Assembly: GCA_003344405.1 (NCBI GenBank)
Contig: NOWV01000020.1
Location: 496,001-560,000, forward strand
DNA from: Trichoplax sp. H2
Taxonomy: Eukaryota > Placozoa > Uniplacotomia > Trichoplacea
Reading direction: 5' to 3'
DNA length: 64,000 nt
Both the position numbers and the translations under genes were made by a program. Below the pieces are notes generated by a model. That model did no database searches. It was not told where the DNA came from and saw only the letters and a list, made by a program, of their open reading frames with translations. Shown here piece after piece: positions 26,801 to 38,800 of this stretch; within the stretch, counting starts at the first letter, position 1; each line of letters starts with the position of its first letter.

Positions 26801-29800
26801 ATTGTTGGAAATCGACTGAATGAAGATCATGTAGAGTGTGCTGCTACAGTTATTGACAAATATACGAGTGTGAGGGTAGCATAATGCCTATAAATTTAAT
26901 GTCTATTTCTATAATTTTCTAGAATTGGGTCATTTCTAATGCCTAGACAAATAAATGATTATAGGCTTCATCTATCCAATCTATCCAAGACATATTGATT
27001 AGAAGGAATGGACTATATTATCATTCATATTTATGTTATTCTCTTTAGATATTGACGAATGCAAGCAGCAATTAGCAAATTGTCTAAATACGTCATATTG
27101 CGTTAACACTGAGGGTTCCTATCTTTGTGAATGCTATCCTGGTTATGAAACATCGAAATGTATAGGTAATTTTTAGAATTGGGCATATAAGTCTTTCGCT
27201 AGAGATGTTGGAGTACTTTAAGCCTAATTGTAATGATCAAGGTTACCATACACGTTATATGAATGTGCTAATAAGAATTATAATGGCTATTTATTGCTGA
27301 CATTAATATTGTACAAAATTAATTGATTTATGAGCATAATTTGCTAAATAATTCATATTATGATGTATGCGACTTCTACTAAGTACAAACATGCAATGGA
27401 ATATAATCTCTTTAATATACGGCTGTACTATATCAACTTTATATAGTGTATGCAAAATTCATCAAAATGTAGTGATAAATTTAAATTTGAATAGCAATGC
27501 TATATTTTCTGTTATTAGCCACAGATTTGTGTTTTGTGGCTGTTGTAGTAAATCTAAACATGGATAGGTTGTATACAATTCAGTACATAGGCTTGCAAGA
27601 ATATGAAAGATTATTAATATGCTTTATAGTATTCAAGAATTAATTACTTGCAGTAATAAAATATTATTAGATAGCATTTATAGTAGTTGAGATATGATCA
27701 TATTGTGAATATTCGTAGTTTCCTTTACTTATATAGCGTTATTCCCTATATTTAGACATTAATGAGTGCGAAGATGATGTTTGTGAAGCTAATGCAAATT
27801 GTCAAAATATTCCCGGCTCTTATATTTGCACATGCAAGACTGGATTTGAGGATGATGGAGATGAATGTGTCGATATTAATGAGTGCTTGGAATCTTCAAT
27901 TTGTCCAACTAATACTAGCTGTCAAAATACCATTGGATCTTACAAATGTTCGTGCTCAGAAGGCTTTAGGATTGAGAATGAACGATGTGTTGATGTTAAT
28001 GAATGCTTGGTAGATGGATTATGCAAGGAAAATACCAAATGTGTGAATACCATTGGAAGTTATTCGTGTCTGTGTCTTGCTGGATACGCTGTAGATCTAG
28101 AGGGAGTTTGCAAAGGTGACTTTTACTCTATTGCTAATATTATGTTAATTATAATCTGTCAGTTTTCATATCAGAAATTATCGGAGAATTGTAATTGCTA
28201 TTTTTTAATGCTACATTATAAAGATTTGAACGAATGTGAACAGGATTCACATGAATGTGGTGCTAATGCTGATTGCGTTAATACTGTTGGCTCCTACGAG
28301 TGTGAATGCAAATTGGGTTATTCTTATGACGTTGATCAAATTTGTAGAGGTAACAACTTCAATCTTGACTGTAATACGTTGGATAATATTTGAAGAATCT
28401 TTGTAATTACGACGGCAGCTACTTCGCCATAAGAAATAAAATTAATGTAATCGTGATAGGGAGAACTTTAAATTGCAGCGCTAATATTGCATAGTACTGT
28501 ACTTTACATATAGTGAATCATCTTTTTAATTTCTTGCTTCTTTCAAAATACTATTAGACGTAAACGAGTGTAATAATGGCGAAGCTCAATGTCTTCCTAA
28601 TGAAGGATGCCGCAATATTGCTGGTTCCTATCTCTGCATTTGTCCTAATGGCCTAGATCAGTATGAAGTTGGCGATGGATTTTGTCCAAGCAGTACCGGT
28701 GTGCATTGACATTTACGCAACAAGATATGAAAATAGATTAGCTAGTTACGCTCTGCTCTTTCAGTATTGATCAAATTAATTAAATTAAATTAAAGTTGCA
28801 GCTATTAATTCAAATTTTATAATATTCGTTAATATGTTAAGGCTATCCTGCTTAGTAATGGTAATTGTTTATAACATGTCTTACCACGTAATCAACTGTT
28901 TCTATTGCTATTGCTAGTATCGGTATTTCTATGATAGAGATTTTGACTTAGAATTCTTTTATTTTAAAACTTAAAAGAATCTCGAAAAAGTAATTTCGTC
29001 TTGCCCCATTTTAATTGTTGTTTTTGATTATTGATGAAAGTAGAAATTATTCAGCGTATGAGAATTGACTAATTTTATAAATAAATTGACAACATCCATA
29101 GCATCTACTGGAACGGCATCTAGTCCTAAAATCATAACAACATCGACAGGCATTCGTGCTACTCCTGGTACTGGTCCACAAATTGGAGATGTAGGAACCA
29201 TTGTTGGTATTGCACTTGGATCGGCATCCTTTCTAGTGATGATTAGCTTTGGCATATGGAAAATTTATAAAGCCCGAAATCGATCTCGTCCGTTAATTAA
29301 CTTTGATCAGACAGTAAGTATAGCTACCGCAAATTACCTATTGGCTAGAAATTTCAAAGTATTGAAAAATGTTCTCTGAAGTTGATTTCCTGGAGAGAAG
29401 TTAAGAAGCTTTAAATTTATTGTAATCCCATAAATAGGAAATGACAACAACTGCAGCTTTTCCAATTGAGCTGGAAGTAGTGACTGATTTGCCTGAACGA
29501 AAATATCTATTATTGAAAAATTTTGGAATTGAGATCAATAAAACCATTGGTAGGGGAGCATTTGGTGAAGTCTACAAAGGTGTCGCAGCTATCAAATTAA
29601 ACGGCAAAAAATCTACGCATGATGTTGCTGTAAAGCTACTAAGAGGTGCATTTTCCTGATTATGTAGTACTTGTCAAGCGGATCACAATTATCACTACTT
29701 TATTATAAATTATCTATCATAAGGGAGGCTTTGCTGGATTTATGTTATTCTGAGATGATAATAGCAATCGTAGGAAGATAAATCTCCTTAGAGCTAAGCT

Positions 29801-32800
29801 GAATGATTTTAATGGCAATTTCTAGATACTGCAACCCTACTGGATGTAAGTAATTTTGCAATAGAAATTGAGGTCATGCAGCTGCTTGGAAATGAAAGTC
29901 CCCACATTATTAAAATGTTACATTGCTGCCATTCGTCAGGTAATTCAAGTATTGGAGTTACAGTTGTACATCTGCTGCAATATGGAATCTTGTCTCCTTA
30001 TGATACAATTGATATATGTTAATCTTTATTTGAGCCTAGCTTCAATACGATATTTTAAAAGAATAATAGGAATTATAAGATGTCATTTCCTCGTGTTGGA
30101 GTTCCTAAGTGATCACTAGAATCAAAATCGCACGAACTGAAGATATTTATGATACCACTACTCCTTAGAAGTAGGCTAGTTAGTTATGATGTAATCAGTT
30201 AATTAATAATGTAGTGGAATTCGTCCAAGATGCTACACTAAAACCTAGTTCTTTCCCATGAAAATACTTGTAGTGACGGATTAAAAGTAATAAATCTACT
30301 GGTACCAGACTAACAGTAAATGGCTATTAAGTACTGCCCAAAACATCAGTTGATTTAATTATAAAATTTCGTTCAATAAAAATTGAGATACAAAAATACT
30401 ATTTGAGGACCCTATAGAATTTCTAAAATTTTGCTGACGGGAAAATAGATTAAATTTGAAACCGTCAAGAATTGAGTAGAATATAAATATCGAAATATAA
30501 TTGCAACAACTTTAAGTAATTTTACTTATTGCATATTTTATTTTCTTTTATCATTAAATTGCGTACGGAAATTCTATAGAATTATCATATATCGTCATGG
30601 AATATGCAGAACATGGAGATTTACTGCGTTACTTACGTAGTCATTCTGGATTTGGAAAGGAAGGAGGATACGTTGATTATACTTATATTGCACGTACCGA
30701 CAAAGATTTATCTTCAACTGAAATGACGAAATTTATATGGCAAATTGCTCAAGCGATGCACTTTTTAGAATCTAAACTAGTAAGTCAACTGATTTTAGAA
30801 CGATTTACGGTTTTAAGATCTACATTGGCAAGAGATCACAGAAATGACAGTTAGAGGGGCTTTTTAAGTCCTAGTAATTTTGCATGATATACCGAGATAG
30901 CTCATCGTACGTACTGTATAGGTACTAAAGCTATTTATAGTACTAGCCAGTTACGCTTTTCATCAAATAAATCTTAACCACCTAAACTAAAATGAGATAT
31001 TTAATGATTGTACAGTTTATCTGAAGTAAAATATATTTTCATTAATAATGTCTAATTAAGATTAGTTATTATCTGCTTAATAGATAATAATTTATTCATT
31101 TAGTAATTTAGGGAAGGATGGTTGAAAATTGAATCATCTTTAAATTAAAACAATTAATATTTCAGTGTTAATCATCGTGTGAAGATGGTTGAATGTTTTA
31201 GATCTTCTTCAAAATACGTATGTAATGATTATGCTATAATTTATTCGTAGTGAAACATATAAAGATAATCAGGCATTAGATTACCTTCATACGGGAGGAT
31301 TGACTATCTAAGTACATATAAACAGATTGAATGATAGTCGCACCATTTTGTGATCTGTAATAATTCTCAACTTAAATAAGGTACTCAAATGATCAAATGT
31401 CGCAATATTTTCATAATATGAGACCTAATTACTCGCGAAATAAGGCTAAAACGTGGCTTAATGATAAATTAAACGATGATGATGATATAATTTCTGTGAT
31501 GTTTAATAACTCCAATAGTGTATGTAAATAGTTAGATATTGAATTACTTTCTTAATATAAGGTTTACCTGTCTAGTAGTTTTCAGCTTTTTACAATGGTC
31601 TATTTTATGAAATATACGAAAAAGACAAGATATTAAATTGATTAAAGTCAATAGCGTAAGCCTACTTACCTAAATATAATTGGCAAGTGACAGCAATTTC
31701 ATTTACAAACCGTCTATCGTCGTAGTAGGAGATCAGTTATTGTACTAAGGTCTAAAAAGAGAATGCGAGTGCTTGGAAACTAGACTTATCGGATCCATCG
31801 TAATGAATTGTTTGCGTGATATATTCGTAGATTATTCATCGTGATTTAGCTGCTAGGAATATCCTTTTAGCTACTGATAGCCATGATGGTATGGTTTGTC
31901 GTTTATCTGACTTTGGTCTAGCACGCGATGTCTCTAAAATTAAAGTATATCACGAAACCAACAAGGTTTGTACTTTCGTAAACGGTATTTCAAAATGAAT
32001 CTCTACCCACAACATTTACATTGATCCATCAGTATCGATACTGGTGTCTATAAGTCAAATAAAATGGTGATGACCATGTTTTATGCGGGTTTTTAGCACC
32101 TTTTATTGATATCTCTTATAATCATATGTATAATTTTATATGTTATATATCTATTGCTAAATTGTAATATCTATACTCTATAGGAAGTTAAGCTACCAAT
32201 GAAATGGATGGCTTACGAATCTATTAGGGAAAATCTCTATTCCATAAAAAGCGATAGGTATAGTAAATTCTATTTGATATCAAGTACGTTTTGAATTATT
32301 ATTAAGTAATCAGATGCTAAACTTTACATACTCAGGCTTGAGCTATAAGAAATTAATAGCTTATTTCAGAGTAGTTTAGTTAAGATTTTAAATAATTTGT
32401 ATGTTACCTGCTACTTTGGCAATAACATTTATGAACTTTCACAATTTAGATGGTCGTTTGGTATACTTATGTGGGAGATTATTACCTTTGGTAAGAATAA
32501 TTAGCAATGCTTTTGCTGATTATCGGCATAATTTGAAGCTTTTTGAAGGATAACATTCCAATGTTACGTTTTTATGGTCCAATTTTTTAGAAGAGAGCTT
32601 AACGTCATTAGTTGCATATAATTAATATAGCAATAATACATTATATACTAAAATTTAATAGCAAAATACTACTGAGATTTACGGTAAGCTGCCCTATAAT
32701 TAGTATTAGCACGAAACTGGCTTTTTACTCATGTAACTACTGGTTTGTAGGTGGGAGACCCTATTCGGAATTTCGTAATCCAAGACAGTTGAGAAGTGCA

Positions 32801-33285
32801 ATTATTTCCGGCCATCGACTTGCTAAACCGGATCATTGCTCTGATGAGATGTAATAAATAATATGATAGTGTAATTAATAGCACAGTTTTGATACATTGA
32901 GAGCACAAGGTATTTATTTTTCAGTCAGTAACCTTAATAAATAAACATTTTATTCTAAATCGGAATAGTTTTGAAATTATGACTTCATGTTGGGATGCAA
33001 ATCCTGATAATCGGCCTTCTTTCTCCACGTTGTTGGATAAATTGGATGAAATCATTAATGATACAGAGGTAGGCATTCATTTTTATTCTTAAATTTAACA
33101 TCATGGCGGCAAGAAATGATTTGATATGGTGTATTGATTATCATCCTTGTGTCAATTTGGACATGATATCATTGGATATTTAGGGGTATTTATCGATGGA
33201 TCAATTCGATCCAACCAATTATGTTTATCTTGATTTCGATGATGAGGATGAAAATTTACGGGAGGATGTTTCCACGCCGGATTAA
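20816..33285 (+). CDS. Receptor tyrosine kinase with CCP/sushi and EGF ectodomain
   Basis: A single-pass surface receptor expected to bind an unknown ligand and signal by tyrosine phosphorylation. Exon 1 (20816-20897) encodes a signal peptide (core IWIIALIILPFLC). CCP modules lie at 22020-22190, 23691-23870 and 26283-26456. Fifteen EGF modules, mostly with a DINEC-type calcium-binding start, are at 22330-22455, 23080-23472 (3), 23949-24074, 24231-24359, 25591-25842 (2), 26041-26160, 27049-27165, 27756-28115 (3), 28224-28349 and 28558-28698. The transmembrane exon is 29063-29313. Kinase exons: 29438-29645 (GRGAFGEVYKG, VAVK), 29826-29939, 30580-30779, 31831-31965 (HRDLAARN, DFG), 32184-32257, 32450-32490, 32751-32850, 32969-33068, 33184-33285. 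Total about 1,273 residues; catalytic residues intact. The tail has TNYVYLDF, possible SH2-docking tyrosines. I do not recognise a named bilaterian orthologue. Confidence 0.92.
22620..22970. repeat. Intronic ~167-bp diverged repeat in the receptor kinase gene
   Basis: GCTCATTAGACCAG occurs at about 22625 and 22792. Each copy is followed by a related stretch containing TTGCTTACAT or TTGCTCACGT and then ATTYGATATTAATGC. A weaker relative lies in a later intron near 24975 (TTGCTTACATTAATCAG). These look like intron remnants left by duplication of EGF-exon units. Confidence 0.45.
24360..25590 (+). other. Long intron between EGF exons
   Basis: A 1.2-kb intron between the sixth and seventh EGF modules. 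I find no further DINEC-type exon in it. It contains a diverged copy of the intronic repeat near 24975, so it may once have held an exon that was lost. Confidence 0.4.
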
Positions 33286-34559
33286 GATATTCATCGACTA
33301 CTAAGTTTGCATACTGTATTATCATTATATAGGTAGTTTTTTGTTTAAAGTACGGTATGTAAAATTAATTTAAGTTTATTTAACATTTTGCGTTATTCTA
33401 TATTGAAGACCCATGTAATCAACGAGTATGTCTGCGTATTGCAAAGTAAATAATCACTGATTAATTATGGATGAGTTCTTTTCGAAATATTTGTTTTACA
33501 CTTTGATAATAAACGTGTTAAGTTCTTCATTAACAGTACGAGTTGTGCTACGGCATCTCAATCTTTATTTTATTTCATTCCATTTCATTGCAAATTAAGA
33601 TTACAAGTGCTATTAGCCAGGTTTTACATAATGTTTTTGTGGAATTGAGTATCATTCGACAGGAAGTAAAGATTTGTTAATGAGCTTAAAGTCTTAGATG
33701 GTTGTCAATATATTTAGCAGACTTTTTATCAGTAAAATTAGAAGAGAGCTGTACACGTATCCAATTACTATTATTCGATTAGCAATAAAGTTTTGTTGGA
33801 GATTACAATGTAAACTGGTCAATGGGTGCGTTAAATCTGTTAATAGAAGCTCGCATATTTCGATCGACAAGAAATATTTTTTAATCCTATTTATAATACA
33901 AAACTGTTTAGAGACGCCATTTATGCATTCTATGAATAGGCAAATAAGGATGGCTATTGAGTGGACAATCTCAACTTATTGGCCAATGGTAGTTATTTCA
34001 ATTATTATTTTGTTTTGTACAGGTATTGGTTTCCGTAATTCTACAGGCTATGCAAGACCATCAGTCCTTATTGTTGTTCATATTCAGGCGCCAAGATATA
34101 GGCAATCCTTCGATTTCGATATACGATATCATGCATTTGCCATCAGTATGCTATAAAGATATGCAAAATAAAAGCTTGCTTAGCTGGATTCCTATTACAA
34201 TATTATTTGATAAGGATTGTGCAAGCATCGTATTATAAAATGCCGTTGACTCATCATGCGTATAACCTCTATTTGCAAATAATAGTTATTCAGGATATGC
34301 ACGAACACGCGTATGCTGCATGTTGTAGGTGGCGATTTTTGCAATTGTATGCCAATGAATGTACTGTACTTGGCCAATTTTGGTGCACTGAATCCCAGTA
34401 GACTGTCCAGAGCTTTCTATCATGTACAGTTACAGTGCAATCTGACGCTAAAACATCAACTGTCAATACTCAGCGATACTAATGTCAGAAAAGTAGTCGT
34501 GATAGTCATATAAAATTTTTTATTAGCGAAATAACGATTACTGTAATCTTTATAAAATC
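33286..34559. other. 3' region of the receptor kinase and intergenic DNA
   Basis: AATAAA at about 33508-33513, some 220 nt after the stop, is a candidate poly(A) signal. Overlapping open frames at 33698-34513 (the longest 152 codons, 33698-34156, hydrophobic in part) shift from frame to frame and resemble no family I know. They could be exons of an unrecognised gene or a decayed one. Confidence 0.4.
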
Positions 34560-35360
34560 CGGATTTTTTTTCGGGTTCGGATTTATGTCCGATATAATTT
34601 TCTGTTTTAATTTTTTTGGATTTTTGTTCATAAAAAATATCGTAAGAGTAGATTTTTGAAATTTGGACTTTTTGTTATGAATTTGAAACTTTGGAATTTT
34701 ATGACGTGACTTGAAGTCACATTAGGAGAATTTAGTGAGGAAAATAGAAAATAAGATGGAAATTGGCGGAGGTTGTGTTGATTGTTAAGTAGTTATGTTG
34801 TTTTTATGACTAAATCTTGATGTTTACAGGTTAATTTTTAGACTTTTATAGTGTGTTAATGATAGAAATTAAGTTAGAAGTGAAGTTTGATGTATTTTCA
34901 TAGTTAACTTGTTGGTTTTATAGTGTTTTGTAAGGGAATCGTAGGGTAAATTGTGTCTGAACTTTGAGTGATTTTTGTTTTCTTAAATGGTGCAAAGTAG
35001 CTTTCTAAAGCGGATCTTAAGAGCGATTGGCTAGCAAATGTTTAGTTTTAAATACCTCTGACGGCTCTACGAAGCCTATAAATGATAGCGCAATTAGAAA
35101 ATTTAGAGAGAGAGTAGAAGAAGATTTTATTTGAAGAACTTGTTGAATTTTAAAGGCCTTCGGGGTCGAATTGTCGTAAGTTAAAACATTCTTCTTTTTG
35201 AAAGGTTGTTTGGTCGTTGACAGTTTTTAAGTCTGTCACTTATTTTATTAATACTTAAAGCTAAGTATTTGTAAGGTTGTTCGGTTTATACTTCTCTCCA
35301 TTTTTGTTTTGCAATAAATTGTTGTTCGGTTATTTCCCAAAATTTTATTTGGTGTCAAAG
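34560..35360 (+). mobile_element. Possible solo or truncated LTR (retrotransposon remnant)
   Basis: The segment is strikingly poor in C and rich in T and G on the plus strand, unlike its flanks. It has a TATA-like CCTATAAATG near 35078, a GAGAGAGAGTAGAAGAAG stretch about 30 nt later, CAATAAATTG near 35318, and then ATTTGGTGTCAAAG near 35347. That last string resembles the end of an LTR followed by the primer-binding site of some Ty3/gypsy-like elements. No gag-pol coding sequence follows. I could not find target-site duplications or exact ends, so this could also be an unusual 5' untranslated or promoter region of the next gene. Confidence 0.35.
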
Positions 35361-35848
35361 TATTAGCGTTAAGTCGACCGGAGTGCAACGAAAGTAGAAT
35401 CAAAGTTTGTTAAAGTTTTGTAGCTTGGTCTCTACACTTTTCATTTCATTACACTCAAGCTATACTAAACTCTTCGAACAGCCTTATCCCTGTGTGACCT
35501 GAAGTAGTATAGGGCTACCACACAGTAGACCTCCAGAGGTAGTAGAGATAGGAATAAGTAATCTATTAGTTTAGTGTTATCAACACGATAGTGCATTGTC
35601 GTCATTAATCTTAAAACTATTTAACTATAATTGAATCGTATTTTATTCTACTTTCATCGATTTCAGATTTATTTCTCGTTTGACGACCCTGTACTCTTTC
35701 CCACTACTTTTACAGTATAGTAGCTGAAATCTTGTATTTCCTCGTTTTATGACTCTCAACGGCAGCTTTACAAATTCTCATCTATTATAATTCTTTTTTT
35801 TTGTATTCCTCTTACAGTCTACAAAGGGAAATCGCTCGTTATTGTAAA

Positions 35849-38800
35849 ATGAGCCAAGAGAAGCTTCATATTGAAAAAATATTTCAAGAAAGAGCTCGGA
35901 ATGACCTTAATTCCAGCACTTTGGCTAACACATTGGACCACAACATTCAGACTGTATTCAACAGTCCAGAAAAATTCGTTCTAGAATTACTACAAAATGC
36001 TGATGATGCTAGCTTAGGTGGTAATTTGGTCGATGTCTCATTTTTAACCAAGCAAGGTTATTTATTATTGTCACATAATGGTAAACATTTCGACGATCAT
36101 GATGTTGAAGCTATTTGTGATAATGCACAACAGCGATTTGATAATAAAAGAAGTAACTCAAATAAAACAGGTTATAAGGGCATTGGATTCAAATCAGTAT
36201 TTGTTGTGTCGGATTGCGTTTATGTTATATCCAAACATTATATCTTCCGTTTTGATCGTCACTACCCCAAATGGAATGCTGGTTGCCAATCAGATGCTTC
36301 TGGTACATATCCTTGGCAAATTATTCCAATTTGGACTGAACTGGATGATCTACCACAAGAAATTAAAATTGATCATTCCCAAGTTAATTTCTTATTTAAA
36401 CTTGGAAATAACTTTCACAGCGTTGAACAAAGTCTCCGTAATGTTCAAGAAACGCCCAATATGATGTTATTTCTACGAAATATACAATCTATTAATTTCA
36501 ATATAGATGGTATAGCAACTGAAGTCGCTACGCAAAAATCGGTTGGTATTAACACGCTCTATAAGCTTTACCGAGATGACATATTAATTAGCCAATGGCT
36601 GATCATAATTCACACCATTTACATTCCACAAGATATCAAACGAAGTCTACAACTATTAAATACCCATGAATGCCCAGAGAAACTAAAACAGGCGCAAAAT
36701 GTTATAATTAAGTTTCCCCTTCAAGTCCACGGAAATAACTCATATCTCAAACCAATCTGCGATAGTTCACTCGCAACCTTATTCTGTTACTTGCCAACTA
36801 ATTTAAAATGTGGCCTTCCATTTTTAACTAATGCTGATTTCTTACTAACCGCAGATAGAATGCAATTTTTGGAAAATGATTGGAATCAATTTCTATTTCG
36901 TCAAATTGGAATGATGCATATTGAAACACTAAGCAACCTTGCAAAAGATGACCAGTATCGTTATGATGTATTGGATCTCTTTACTATAGAGTTGCAGAAA
37001 TATTTTCTTGACTGTTGTAGGCAAGCTTACGCAGATGGTGTAGCAAAAGCTATGAAAGAAACTGCATTTATTCCATCGTACTTATACTCTTAGAAATTAT
37101 TAAAATTCGGTGAGGCTGTGGTTGATAAACTTGGCTTTTACCGAGATTTTTCGCATCTTGATACAAATAGTGCCGAAAAGATAGCCCATTATGATTTGAA
37201 GAGCTTGACAAAGCTGAGAAATGAGTTTACTTTGACCGAATTGGCTGCAAAAATAGAAACATACGCTGTAAAATGTCAAAACACGAGAGAATATCATCTT
37301 CTGATAAATACTTTAATACAGCGTTCCCATAATGATGACGATTGGATGTACGCATACCATACATATAGATATCGTGCGTGGAAGCCTTTGCTAAACAGAA
37401 AGTTTTTACTGACAAATAACAACCGATTGGTTAGTAGTAACCAGGTGTATCTCTATAAAAATGACTATCAAATTTATCCATCTTTCCTTGACTTTGAATT
37501 TATCGATTCATCGATATTAAATCTTGAAAATTCAAGGATATGGTTGGAAAAGCTTGAAGTAAAAGAAATCGATGACGATGTTGTCGTCGAACATTTAATC
37601 CAACGGATTAAAGATACATTTATCACTGAAGAGATATCACTAGAAATCGTGAAATTTTTGTGTCAAGTTAACAACTTCTCAAGTATTACACGTGAAAAAA
37701 TCGATCCATACAAAAATTTAAAATTATTAACTAAAAGTAATTCAATGATAGCAGTTGAAGATTGCTACCTACCATCGGTATTTGATCCTTGCCTAGACCT
37801 TGAAAGTTTAATTAGCAAAGATATTGGATTTCTTTCAGATAAATATTATAGTCTGACCTACAAGAAAAGGAAAATGAAACAATTCTTTAAAAATTTCGGT
37901 GTACCAGATGATTTGCATTTTTATAATGAATCAATTGATTCTGGCATTGTAGTGTCAAGTCGAGTGGATGATTTTAAATTATATCATGACTACATTGAGA
38001 CCATCTGTCCAGCTGGATTTAATCAATCCTACGTATATCCCATAGTTTATCTACCTTATATGAGTTGCTTACGCGAAACTAGGTACGCTGAAGCATTTTT
38101 CCAAAAATTGATGCTGAAGCAAGATATCGTTCAGCAATTGAAAGATTTCAAGATCAATGATAAAAATTGCAATAAAATCTACCACAATGTTAATGCCAAG
38201 CCCTATTTAACATTTATGTTAAACAATACCCCATGCATTAGGGCACAGGATGGCAATTTTTTTCGCATGAAAGATTTCTATGTGACATCAGTTATCAAGC
38301 AATTGGGTGAAGAATTAAGTAGTTTACTGCCTCGAATGCAAACGAAATTCGATAGTACCGATATTAATCTATCCGATGAACTGATGGTTTTATTGGGAGC
38401 ACGCAATCAGTTAAGCGTTCAAGATGCTATTAAGCTCTTACAGCACATCGTTAATATAGAATCGAAAAAATATTTCCAGGCATTTAAAAATCTTTATAAA
38501 GTTATAATCAAATCAAATTGGAATGCAAGTGATTTAACATTATTACGAGGTAGTAACATCAAATTACTAGCTTCAAATGGACAATTACAAGACCCCACAT
38601 TACTTTATTTCATATCGATGATACATCTCCATCTTCAACCCCATCACTCTTTAGTTAAGAAATCTCATGAATTAAATATAGAAGAAATGCAAGCGATATG
38701 CCGATACTTTCAGGTTTCGGTCATTGATGAAGACCAAATTGAAATCAAAAACGGTCAATGCAATATTGATAATAAGATGAAAGAACAAGTTATAAATCTC

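Noticed and set aside
29028-29255. Minus-strand open frame opposite the receptor transmembrane exon
   Set aside because: Shadow frame; the plus strand has the correct splice sites and a transmembrane helix.
33698-34156. 152-codon partly hydrophobic open frame
   Set aside because: No family match and no clear exon boundaries; adjacent frames overlap it in a way typical of chance or decay.
37040-37093. 54-nt intron that would remove the in-frame TAG
   Set aside because: Frame-preserving GT (GTAGCA) and AG exist, but splicing would delete a segment (AKAMKETAFIPS) that looks like normal family sequence, and the donor is weak.
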